The notes under the pieces were generated by a model, which worked only from the letters and a program-made list of their open reading frames with translations, had not been told where the DNA came from and did no database searches. Made by a program: the position numbers and the translations under genes. Shown here in pieces: positions 7,790 through 14,778 of a DNA stretch of 20,258 nucleotides (its first letter is position 1; each line of letters opens with the position of its first letter). Origin of the DNA: JBAXGE01 sp044344145 (GTDB taxonomy: Bacteria > Planctomycetota > Phycisphaerae > WQYP01); NCBI GenBank assembly GCA_044344145.1, contig JBIJDM010000022.1, positions 1-20,258 of the forward strand, read 5' to 3'.

Positions 7790-8116
7790 TTAGGCGCTGA
7801 AGCTGCTGCCGCAGCCGCAGGTGTGGGTCGAGTTGGGGTTCTTGAAGACGAAGCCCCGGCCCATGATTTCATCTCGGAAGTCAATTTCGGTGCCGTTGAG
7901 GTAGAGGTAGCTCTTGCGATCCACCACCACCGGGATGCCGTGGCTGTCGAACTTTTCATCGTTCTCCGCGGCGGATTCCGTCAGGTCCAAAACATACGAG
8001 AAACCCGAGCAGCCGCCACCCTTGACGCCGATGCGCAGGGAGACGTTTTGCAGGCCCTGGGCCTCGATGATGCTCTTGATTTCCTTGGCGGCGGTTTCGG
8101 TTAAAGCGATAGCCAT
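7790..8116 (-). CDS. iscA: A-type Fe-S cluster carrier protein (IscA/HesB family)
   Basis: The 108-residue product carries or donates Fe-S clusters in the cytoplasm. The three conserved cysteines are present: Cys36 in GGGCSGFSY, and Cys100 and Cys102 in the terminal CGCGSSF. There are two ATGs six bases apart. I prefer the one at 8114-8116 because AGGAG (8125-8129) is then eight bases away; from the ATG at 8120-8122 it would be only two bases away. It is the last gene of iscR-iscS-iscU-iscA, 80 bases after iscU, and is followed by a strong terminator. ErpA and SufA are the same family, so the symbol rests on the operon context. Confidence 0.93.
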   Translation of the reverse strand: MAIALTETAAKEIKSIIEAQGLQNVSLRIGVKGGGCSGFSYVLDLTESAAENDEKFDSHGIPVVVDRKSYLYLNGTEIDFRDEIMGRGFVFKNPNSTHTCGCGSSFSA

Positions 8117-8168
8117 AGTCATGACTCCTAAAAGTTATATAGTACCAACTCGGTATCATTATCATAGC

Positions 8169-8183
8169 CCGCCCTGAGGGCGG
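8169..8183 (-). other. Short GC hairpin between iscU and iscA
   Basis: CCGCCC at 8169-8174 and GGGCGG at 8178-8183 form a 6-bp stem with a 3-nt loop in the 80-base gap between iscU and iscA. No T-tract follows, so it is not a standard terminator. It could be an RNA stability or processing element that sets the IscA dose; this is inference. Confidence 0.35.
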
Positions 8184-8196
8184 AATGCAAATCGGC

Positions 8197-8640
8197 TTAT
8201 TTTGTGGCCGGGGGCACGGCGCAACTCACGGCGGCAACGGTACCTGCGCCTGTGTTCTGGCCAGCACGTTTCTTCTTCAAATCTTCCACCGCGGCCTTGA
8301 TGGCGTCTTCGGCCAGCACGGAGCAGTGAATCTTCACCGGCGGCAGGGCCAGTTCCTTGACGATCTCGGTATTCTTGATGCTCAGGGCTTCATCCAGCGT
8401 TTTACCCTTGACCCATTCTGTCACCAGCGAACTGCTGGCAATAGCCGAGCCGCAGCCGAAAGTTTTGAACTTGGCATCAATAATCTTGCCCGCATCATCC
8501 ACCTGGATTTGCAGCTTCATGACATCGCCACATTCCGGGGCGCCGACAATGCCGGTGCCGACGTTGACGGCGGCTTTATCCAAGGTCCCCACGTTGCGGG
8601 GATTATGGTAATGGTCGAGTACTTTTTCGCTATAAGCCAT
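8197..8640 (-). CDS. iscU: Fe-S cluster assembly scaffold IscU
   Basis: The 147-residue IscU is the scaffold on which the cluster is built from sulfur delivered by IscS. The three ligand cysteines are present, Cys37 (APECGD), Cys63 (FGCGSAIASSS) and Cys106 (KIHCSVLAEDAI), as is Asp39, which favours cluster release. The LPPVK motif (99-103) is the known docking site for the HscA chaperone, although no hscA or hscB is in this operon. A short tail after about residue 125 (AGQNTGAG..., with an extra Cys140) goes beyond the usual E. coli-type end. The ATG is preceded by AAGGAG (8646-8651) at five bases. It lies 39 bases after iscS. Confidence 0.96.
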   Translation of the reverse strand: MAYSEKVLDHYHNPRNVGTLDKAAVNVGTGIVGAPECGDVMKLQIQVDDAGKIIDAKFKTFGCGSAIASSSLVTEWVKGKTLDEALSIKNTEIVKELALPPVKIHCSVLAEDAIKAAVEDLKKKRAGQNTGAGTVAAVSCAVPPATK

Positions 8641-8679
8641 ACGGGCTCCTTTATCGGTATTCTAGGCGAAGTCGCAGGG

Positions 8680-9900
8680 TTAGTGGTGGTTCCATTGCAC
8701 CGAGGCAAGGTCAATGCCTTCCTTGGCCAATTCGTACAGGGGGCTCATTTCGCGTAAGTGGCTGACCACCTTGGTCAGCTTCGCGATTGTGTAGTCAACT
8801 TCCTCGGCCGTGCTGTAACGGCTCAGACCAAAGCGGATCGAACTATGGGCCAATTCATCGCCCACGCCCAGATTCTTCAGCACATAGCTTGGCTCCAGCG
8901 AAGCGCTGGTGCAGGCCGAACCGGAACTGACCGCGATATCGTCAATACCCATGAGCAGGCTTTCGCCTTCCACGTATTCAAAACTCAGATTCGTCATCTG
9001 CGGCAGGCGGTGGGCCGGATTGCCATTGATGACCACATGGTCAATCTGTTTCATCAGGCCCTGCTCCAGCCGGTCGCGCAGCGCGGATACATGCGCCGTT
9101 TCCGCGGCCATTTCCTGCTGGCAGATTTCGCACGCGGCGCCCAGACCGACAATGCCGGTGACGTTAAGCGTTCCGGAACGCATACCGCGTTCATGCCCAC
9201 CACCGTCAATGATGGGGGTCAGCCGCACGCGCGGGTTTTTCTTGCGGACATACAACGCGCCGCAGCCCTTGGGGCCGTAAATCTTGTGGGCAGTGAAACT
9301 CAGCAGATCAATCTGGTCGGCCTGCACATCCACGGGAATCTTGCCCACGGCCTGCGTGGCATCAGTATGGAAGAGCACGCCTTTGCTGTGACACAGCGCG
9401 CCGATTTCGCGGATGGGATTGATGGTGCCAATCTCGTTGTTGGCATACATGATGCTGACCAGAATCGTATCGGGCCGAATGGCCGCAGCAATATCCGCGA
9501 CCTGCACCCGGCCGGTGGCATCGGGCTTCAGCCAGGTGATTTCGTAGCCGGCCTGTTCCAACCGCTTGCACGGATCCAGCACCGCTTTGTGCTCAATGGT
9601 GCAGGTGATGATGTGCTTGCCCTTGTCGGCATACATCTCGGCCACGCCTTTGATGGCGAGGTTATTGGATTCGGTGGCCCCGCTGGTCCAGATAATTTCC
9701 TTGGGATCGGCAGCGCCGAGGATATTGGCCACCTGCTGACGGGCTTTTTCCACGGCTTTTTCCGCCGCCCAGCCAAACGGATGCGAACGCGAGGCGGCAT
9801 TGCCGTAGAGCTCGCAGAAGTAGGGGGTCATCGCCGCAAAAACGCGCGGGTCCATCCGCGTGGTGGCGTTGTTATCCATATAAATAGGCAAATTCAGCAT
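8680..9900 (-). CDS. iscS: Cysteine desulfurase IscS
   Basis: The 406-residue PLP enzyme converts cysteine to alanine and passes persulfide sulfur to IscU and other acceptors. It begins with the family motif YMDNNATTRMDP. SGATESNN lies near 75, the PLP lysine is in TAHKIYGPKG (about residue 206), and the mobile-loop catalytic cysteine is in SSGSACTSASLEPSYVL (about 330). The longer loop after this Cys and the length are of the IscS/NifS group I type, not SufS. I chose the ATG at 9898-9900 because AGGTGA of the ribosome site (near 9908-9913) is then well spaced; a TTG two codons earlier would touch it. It is the second gene of the operon, 49 bases after the Rrf2 regulator. Confidence 0.96.
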   Translation of the reverse strand: MLNLPIYMDNNATTRMDPRVFAAMTPYFCELYGNAASRSHPFGWAAEKAVEKARQQVANILGAADPKEIIWTSGATESNNLAIKGVAEMYADKGKHIITCTIEHKAVLDPCKRLEQAGYEITWLKPDATGRVQVADIAAAIRPDTILVSIMYANNEIGTINPIREIGALCHSKGVLFHTDATQAVGKIPVDVQADQIDLLSFTAHKIYGPKGCGALYVRKKNPRVRLTPIIDGGGHERGMRSGTLNVTGIVGLGAACEICQQEMAAETAHVSALRDRLEQGLMKQIDHVVINGNPAHRLPQMTNLSFEYVEGESLLMGIDDIAVSSGSACTSASLEPSYVLKNLGVGDELAHSSIRFGLSRYSTAEEVDYTIAKLTKVVSHLREMSPLYELAKEGIDLASVQWNHH

Positions 9901-9949
9901 AGACAAATCACCTTTATCATTCTGTTAGGCAAACTGGGGGCCAGTTGAA

Positions 9950-10552
9950 TTATTTCCCCGCAACACTGCTGGTCAGACCTACCACATGGTCATCGTGATG
10001 GCCGCACTTTTTTCCACTCGGCTTGTGCGCCGCTACCAGACTCGCCCCGGCCTTGTTCAGACAATCGGCCAGATGGTCTTCGTTTTTGTTCTGGGCGCTG
10101 CATAAATCCGCCAGCGTAATGGTGGACAACAATTTATTCATGTGCTGCTGGACCAATACCAGGCGACCGCGCACCGGACAGGCTGGATATACCCGGCAAC
10201 GTACGCCCGCATCCTCGGCATCGGGCAGTTTGCCGGTGCCCAGACAGGAACAGTCGGTCAAGGAAATCGGTCCTTCCAAGGCCTCGATCAATTCCGCCAG
10301 ACTGAATTTCGCGGGGTCCACGTTCACGTAGTAACCACCCTTGGCACCGCGCGTGCTGATCAGCACTTCGGTGACGGTGAGTTGCTTGAGAATGTTCATC
10401 AACAATGGCAGCGGCAGCGAGTATTTATCCGAAATTTCCCGCGCGGAGGTAGGCGCGCCACCACCGCCCAGAGTCGGGACCAAGGCCCGTCGTTCGAGCA
10501 TATAAAAAAGCGCGATAAGCGAATATTCGGTCTTTTTAGTCAAAGATAACAT
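9950..10552 (-). CDS. iscR: Rrf2-family regulator, IscR-like, with Cys/His-rich tail
   Basis: The 200-residue protein has an N-terminal winged helix starting MLSLTKKTEYSLIALFYML, with the recognition region SAREISDKYSLPLPLLMNIL and the wing RGAKGGYYV. The cluster-binding region has Cys101, Cys103, Cys119 and Cys125, the last pair spaced C-x5-C as in IscR (RCRVYPACPVRG). The stretch before it is longer than in E. coli IscR and has a CxC in place of a single Cys. The C-terminal tail is unusual, with Cys151, Cys164 and a KKCGHHDDH stretch (181-189) that could bind metal. Its place at the head of iscS-iscU-iscA suggests it senses cluster supply and represses its own operon. The ATG follows GGAG (10560-10563) at seven bases. 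The exact cluster type and ligands are unknown. Confidence 0.88.
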   Translation of the reverse strand: MLSLTKKTEYSLIALFYMLERRALVPTLGGGGAPTSAREISDKYSLPLPLLMNILKQLTVTEVLISTRGAKGGYYVNVDPAKFSLAELIEALEGPISLTDCSCLGTGKLPDAEDAGVRCRVYPACPVRGRLVLVQQHMNKLLSTITLADLCSAQNKNEDHLADCLNKAGASLVAAHKPSGKKCGHHDDHVVGLTSSVAGK

Positions 10553-10563
10553 CGCAACACTCC

Positions 10564-10601
10564 ATAAGTACTTTCGAATATAGCCCTATGATGGTACTTA
10601 T
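10564..10601. promoter_or_regulatory. Inverted repeat flanking the isc -10 box (candidate IscR operator)
   Basis: ATAAGTAC (10564-10571) and GTACTTAT (10594-10601) are a perfect 8-bp inverted repeat, 30 bp from start to start, about three helical turns. One half covers the predicted transcript start and the other touches the -35 box, so a bound regulator would bracket the -10 box. The sequence is not the E. coli IscR type 1 or type 2 consensus. That the neighbouring Rrf2 protein binds here is inference from position. Confidence 0.5.
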
Positions 10602-10605
10602 TCAA
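10577..10605 (-). promoter_or_regulatory. Sigma70-type promoter of the iscRSUA operon
   Basis: On the minus strand, TTGAAT (plus 10600-10605) and TATATT (plus 10577-10582) have exactly 17 bases between them. The predicted transcript start is near 10570, giving a short leader with the iscR ribosome site. The -35 box lies two bases from the trmL stop codon (10608-10610), and no terminator separates trmL from it, so some gyrB-trmL transcripts may read into isc. Confidence 0.7.
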
Positions 10606-10607
10606 TG

Positions 10608-11138
10608 TCAGGCCCCCGATTTTTGCATATTTGTGATCTGCCTGACCGCTTCATAAGCCACAATTCCAACCGTAGTTGCGATATTTAACCCCCGGGCCTC
10701 CGCCAGCATCGGAACCCGCACAGATTTCTCGGGATACTGTTGCAGCAGCCAGTGCGGTAGCCCGGCGGACTCTTTGCCGAACAGAATCCAGTCGCCGGTT
10801 TGATAGCTGGCCTGCCAGTAGGTTTGTTGGCCAAAGGCGGAAGTGAGGTGGAAACGCCCGGAACCGATGGCGGCCATCAGGGCCTGAACATCGTTATGCT
10901 CGACCAGCGTGATCTGCTCGAGATAATCCATGCCCGCGCGGCGGAGATGCTTTTGGGTCAGAAAAAAGCCCAAGGGCCGGGCCAGATGCAACTCCGCGCC
11001 GATCACCGCGCACAGCCGGGCAATATTGCCGGTGTTCTGGGGTATCTCAGGCTCAACCAGCGCGATCTTTAAGTTCAGACCGGCTGGGAGGCACGCCAGA
11101 TTTTCGGTTGGCAGGGGCGGGGGCGTAACTTCGGACAT
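10608..11138 (-). CDS. trmL: tRNA (cytidine/uridine-34 2'-O)-methyltransferase, SPOUT family
   Basis: The 176-residue enzyme is predicted to methylate the ribose of the tRNA wobble base (position 34) using SAM, and to act as a dimer with a trefoil knot. It shows the TrmL/SpoU motifs in order: IPQNTGNIARLC (about 32-43), LFGKESAGLP (119-128), and ARGLNIATTVGIVAYEA (148-163), which forms the knotted SAM pocket. An N-terminal extension of about 20 residues with Pro (MSEVTPPPLPTENL...) precedes the usual start of the family. No good ribosome site is seen before the ATG, which lies 27 bases after the gyrB stop, so translational coupling to gyrB is likely. Related SPOUT enzymes such as TrmH are longer and differ in these motifs. 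Confidence 0.9.
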   Translation of the reverse strand: MSEVTPPPLPTENLACLPAGLNLKIALVEPEIPQNTGNIARLCAVIGAELHLARPLGFFLTQKHLRRAGMDYLEQITLVEHNDVQALMAAIGSGRFHLTSAFGQQTYWQASYQTGDWILFGKESAGLPHWLLQQYPEKSVRVPMLAEARGLNIATTVGIVAYEAVRQITNMQKSGA

Positions 11139-11165
11139 AATCTGAACCCGTCCCGCGCAAATGCC

Positions 11166-13727
11166 TTAGATATCCAGATTACGCACATCCAGTGCGTGCT
11201 TCTCGATGAACTCACGCCGGCGTTCGACATCTTCGCCCATGAGCGTGCTGAACATCGCTTCGGCCCGGGCCGCGGATTCCAGCGTCACCCGCACCAGCGT
11301 GCGGCGGGTGGGATCCATGGTGGTCTGCCAGAGTTCTTCGGCGTTCATTTCGCCCAGACCTTTGAACCGGCCCACTTCGATGCCCTGCTTGGCGATCTCA
11401 TGAATCGTTGGCACGATTTCGCTGATGCCCGCGATTTCCCGCTTGAAGTCCTCGCCGCTTTCCAGGCAATACCGCGTGCGGACGCGTTCGCCCGCATCGG
11501 TTTCCTGAATCTTCAGATAGTAATGTTCCACCGGCAGATCCAGTTCGGCCAGTTTCACAATCAGCTTGTCAATCTCGCGGCCTTCGTGCAATTCTTCATT
11601 CTTTTCCAGCCGGCGGAGCAACTGCTTCTTGGCATCCAGCAATTCGCCCTTGGTGCGTTTCTTTTCCACCGGAACGCCATTGGCGTCCACCTTACCATTG
11701 CCGTTGGCATTGCGCGCCAGCTCGGAATCAATGGCCCGCAGTTGTTCTTCGATCTCGCTGATCTTATTGGCTTCGATAAAGGATTCATGCCCTTCGGCAC
11801 TGGTGAAGAAGTGTTCCTTGCCATCCAGAATGATGCGGTGCGAGGGCAGCTTGCCGTGCTCCTTGCGGATTTGCAACATGGTGGCAAAGGGCACCCCGCG
11901 CCGTTCCGCAATGACCAGTAAGTCTTGCAATTGTTCCAGCAGAACCATGATTTTCTTGAGCTCCGCGCCCTTGTAGCGGGTCTTTTCCCCACCCTTGGCA
12001 TCACGGATGACCAGCGACGTACCGTCCAGCCCCAGGTCGGCCAGCGCCTTGCGCATCGCCGCTTCGTTCTTGACGTATTCCACATGCTTGCGCCGCGTCA
12101 CCTTGTATAACGGCGGTTGGGCGATGTAGATGCGGCCCTGCTTGAACAGTTCGCCCATCTGCCGGAAGAAGAACGTCAGCAGCAGCGTGCGGATGTGACT
12201 GCCATCCACGTCGGCGTCGGTCATGATGACGACTTTGCCGTAACGCAGTTTGGCGATGTCAAAATCCTGACTACCAATCCCGCAGGACAGCGCCTGCACG
12301 ATGGTGCGGATTTCTTCGTGGCCCAGCATCTTGTCAATGCGGGCTTTTTCCACGTTGAGAATTTTACCCTTGAGCGGCAGGATGGCCTGGAAGGTCCGGT
12401 CACGACCGCCTTTGGCGGTGCCGCCTGCCGACTGCCCTTCGACGATGAAGATTTCGGTGGATTCAAAGTCGCGGCTGGAGCAATCCCAGAGTTTGCCGGG
12501 CAGACCGCCCGAACTCAGCGCGCCCTTGCGGGTCAGTTCCCGTGCCTTGCGGGCGGCCTCGCGGGCCTGCTTGGCCAGCAGACCCTTTTGAATGATGCGT
12601 TTGGCATCGGCGGGGTGTTCTTCCAGCCACGTGCCCAGCGTTTCATTGACCGCACTGGAGACAAAGCCTTCCACTTCGCCGTTGCCGAGTTTGTCTTTGG
12701 TCTGGCCTTCGAACTGCGGATTGGGCACCTTCACCGAGATGACCACCGACAGGCCTTCGCGCAGATCATCGCCGTTGGGCATGTCTTTGTCGTCTTTGAC
12801 CAGATTGTTGCTGCGGGCGTAATAGTTGAGCGTGCGCGTGAGCGCGGTCTTCAACCCCGACAAATGTGTCCCGCCGCCGGGGGTGTTGATATTGTTGGCA
12901 AAGGTGTGGATGCTCTCGGCGTAGCCGTCGTTGTATTGCAGGGCCACCGCAATCGAGAGGGGCACGTCTTTGTTGGCTTCGGTCTTTTCCAGATAGATGA
13001 CCGGATGGAGGACGTTCTTGCCTTCGTTGAGTTCCTTGACGTATTCGGTGATCCCGCGGTTGTATTTGAATTCGTCGCGCTTGCCGGTACGTTCATCTTC
13101 GATGATGAATTCCAGCCCATCAGTCAGATAGGCCAGTTCGCGGCAGCGCGTGACAATGCGTTCATAGTCGTACGTGGTGTCGGGGAACATCTCATGATCG
13201 GGCTTGAAGGTGATCTTGGTGCCGGTCTTCTGGCGTTTGCCAATGGGCTTGAGGTCTTCGGTCTTGAGGCCGCGTTCGAAGGTCATGGTGTAGACCTTGC
13301 CATCACGGCAGACTTCCGCCACCAGCCATTCGCTCAGCGCGTTGACCACCGAGGCGCCCACGCCGTGCAGACCGCCGGAGACTTTATAACCACCGCCGCC
13401 GAACTTACCGCCCGCATGCAGATCGCACAGCACGACTTCGAGCGTGGACTTCTTTTCCGTCGGGTGCATGCCCACGGGAATGCCGCGGCCGTCATCGGCC
13501 ACCGACACCGCGCCATCGGCATGAATCTTGACGAGGATGCTTTCGCAGTGCCCGGCCATGGCTTCATCCACCGAGTTGTTCACGATTTCCCACACCAGAT
13601 GGTGTAGGCCGCGCGTGGTGGTGTCGCCGATATACATACCCGGGCGCTTGCGCACGGGATCGAGACCTTTGAGGGCTTGAATGGCGGATTCATCATACGC
13701 CGGACCGGCGGGCTGATCCTTAGCCAT
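11166..13727 (-). CDS. gyrB: DNA gyrase subunit B
   Basis: This 853-residue ATPase subunit of gyrase drives negative supercoiling. The GHKL ATPase motifs are clear: EIVNNSVDEAMAG (about 47-59), DDGRGIPVGMHP (about 78) and GGLHGVGASVVNAL (about 118). The TOPRIM domain has EGQSAGG (430-436) and MTDADVDGSHIRT (about 504), and GLGEMNAEELW near 792 marks the C-terminal end. About 250 residues separate PPLYKV from GLGEMN, so it carries the long TOPRIM insert found in E. coli GyrB, here longer (853 against 804 residues) with a charged, coiled-coil-like part around 650-720. Residue 432 is Gln where E. coli has Asp426. GyrB rather than ParE is supported by the insert and the ILPLKGKILNVEKAR block. The ATG follows AAGGAG (13736-13741) at eight bases; trmL follows 27 bases downstream. 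Confidence 0.96.
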   Translation of the reverse strand: MAKDQPAGPAYDESAIQALKGLDPVRKRPGMYIGDTTTRGLHHLVWEIVNNSVDEAMAGHCESILVKIHADGAVSVADDGRGIPVGMHPTEKKSTLEVVLCDLHAGGKFGGGGYKVSGGLHGVGASVVNALSEWLVAEVCRDGKVYTMTFERGLKTEDLKPIGKRQKTGTKITFKPDHEMFPDTTYDYERIVTRCRELAYLTDGLEFIIEDERTGKRDEFKYNRGITEYVKELNEGKNVLHPVIYLEKTEANKDVPLSIAVALQYNDGYAESIHTFANNINTPGGGTHLSGLKTALTRTLNYYARSNNLVKDDKDMPNGDDLREGLSVVISVKVPNPQFEGQTKDKLGNGEVEGFVSSAVNETLGTWLEEHPADAKRIIQKGLLAKQAREAARKARELTRKGALSSGGLPGKLWDCSSRDFESTEIFIVEGQSAGGTAKGGRDRTFQAILPLKGKILNVEKARIDKMLGHEEIRTIVQALSCGIGSQDFDIAKLRYGKVVIMTDADVDGSHIRTLLLTFFFRQMGELFKQGRIYIAQPPLYKVTRRKHVEYVKNEAAMRKALADLGLDGTSLVIRDAKGGEKTRYKGAELKKIMVLLEQLQDLLVIAERRGVPFATMLQIRKEHGKLPSHRIILDGKEHFFTSAEGHESFIEANKISEIEEQLRAIDSELARNANGNGKVDANGVPVEKKRTKGELLDAKKQLLRRLEKNEELHEGREIDKLIVKLAELDLPVEHYYLKIQETDAGERVRTRYCLESGEDFKREIAGISEIVPTIHEIAKQGIEVGRFKGLGEMNAEELWQTTMDPTRRTLVRVTLESAARAEAMFSTLMGEDVERRREFIEKHALDVRNLDI

Positions 13728-13820
13728 GAGCGGGACTCCTTTCCTACTATGACCGGCCGCAAGGGGTGGGTTATTACCACGCCCGCCGACTGGATCACGG
13801 AGGGTTATTGATATGCCGGT

Positions 13821-13849
13821 ATGGTATCCGAGTTCGGGACGGATGACAA
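13821..13849 (-). promoter_or_regulatory. Candidate sigma70-type promoter of gyrB-trmL
   Basis: On the minus strand, TTGTCA (plus 13844-13849) and TACCAT (plus 13821-13826) are 17 bases apart. The predicted leader is about 85 nt. The -10 box is weak, so this is only the best candidate in the gap. The remainder of the 235-base gap (13728-13962) holds the heptamer repeat at 13868-13895 and a weak hairpin near 13933-13957; I see no small gene in it. Confidence 0.45.
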
Positions 13850-13867
13850 GGTTGAAGGGGGGTGGGG

Positions 13868-13895
13868 GAATTACGAATTACGAATTACGAATTAC
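13868..13895. repeat. Four tandem copies of the heptamer GAATTAC
   Basis: GAATTAC is repeated four times without change at 13868-13895, followed by a partial GAGTTA. It lies between the end of the ABC ATPase gene and the gyrB promoter candidate. It is AT-rich in a GC-rich region, and heptamers are not in frame with coding. It may be a length-variable microsatellite. Confidence 0.9.
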
Positions 13896-13962
13896 GAGTT
13901 AAAGGCTTGTAGTTGTAGAGGTTATGAGTATTTCTGGATGGACCCGTCTGGTCCAGATGTGC

Positions 13963-14775
13963 TTAGAGCAATTCGGACCATGTTTGGGGGTCTACATGGG
14001 CGCTATAGCGACCTTGGCGGTGGGTGATTTGGATGGGCACCCCGTAGGTTTTCGTCAGGTTGGCGCTGGTCAAAGTGTGGGCCGGGGTGCCTTGGGCAAT
14101 GGTAGTGCCCTGCGGTGATAGCAAGAGCACATTGGTGGTCGCGGGCAGCAGTTCTTCGAGGTGGTGCGTGACGGTGATGATGGCGGGAGCGTCGGGCTGA
14201 TCGTGCAGCCGGGCCAGCGTGGCCAGTACCGCTTCGCGTGAAGGCAAATCCAGCCCGGCGGTGGGCTCATCGAGTAACAAAAGCTCGGGCCGCCGGACCA
14301 GCGCCCGCGCCAGCAGACAGCGCATGCGTTCCCCGGTGGAAAGCGTGGCGTACAGTTGCCGGGCTTGGTGCCCCAGGCCCACTTGCGCCAGTGTATTTTC
14401 GGCGTGGGCCCATTGGTCCGCCGAGGGGGTGATGTAACCCAGCGTCAGCGCGGCAAAGTAACCCGAGGTCACCACTTCATGGGCGGTCATGCTTTCATCA
14501 AAGGGATAGATGGTGGTGGCTTCGACGATCCCCACCCGGGCCCGCAGCGCGGCGAGTGGAACTTCGCCAAGCGTTTGTCCCAGCAGCCGGACCTGTCCCT
14601 CCTGGGGCCAGAGATAACCGCAGATAATCCGCAGGAGGGTGGATTTGCCGCAGCCATTGGCGCCGAGGATGGCGGCGATTTGTTGGCGCTGCACGTACCA
14701 GTTGATCCCGCTTAAGATCGTGCGTTCTCCACGCGTGAAACCGATATCGGTTAACGCCACGACGGTGGTATTCAT
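13963..14775 (-). CDS. ABC transporter ATP-binding protein (orphan ATPase)
   Basis: The 270-residue ATPase has Walker A GANGCGKST (38-46), signature LSTGERMRC (145-153), Walker B LLLLDEPTAGLD (165-176) and the switch His204 (TVTHH). Where the Q-loop Gln is expected the sequence reads VGIVEATTIYPFDES, with no Gln. It resembles single-gene ATPases of the YlmA/ModF or iron-complex type more than a complete importer; no permease or binding protein is nearby, so partner and substrate are unknown. The tyrS stop is immediately upstream (TGA at 14779-14781, then GTG ATG), so translation is probably coupled to tyrS. I list the ATG; the GTG one codon earlier is also possible. Confidence 0.9.
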   Translation of the reverse strand: MNTTVVALTDIGFTRGERTILSGINWYVQRQQIAAILGANGCGKSTLLRIICGYLWPQEGQVRLLGQTLGEVPLAALRARVGIVEATTIYPFDESMTAHEVVTSGYFAALTLGYITPSADQWAHAENTLAQVGLGHQARQLYATLSTGERMRCLLARALVRRPELLLLDEPTAGLDLPSREAVLATLARLHDQPDAPAIITVTHHLEELLPATTNVLLLSPQGTTIAQGTPAHTLTSANLTKTYGVPIQITHRQGRYSAHVDPQTWSELL

Positions 14776-14778
14776 CAC

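Noticed and set aside
8758..9948. Plus-strand ORF opposite iscS
   Set aside because: It is a shadow of iscS, with no family features.
12117..13607. Long plus-strand ORF (496 codons) opposite gyrB
   Set aside because: It is a shadow of the gyrB codon pattern on the other strand; no recognisable domain.
13868..13895. CRISPR array
   Set aside because: The repeats are 7 bp with no spacers; this is a simple tandem repeat.
13933..13957. Terminator after the ABC ATPase gene (TCTGGA/TCCAGA or GGACC/GGTCC)
   Set aside because: The two stems are mutually exclusive and short, with no T-tract.
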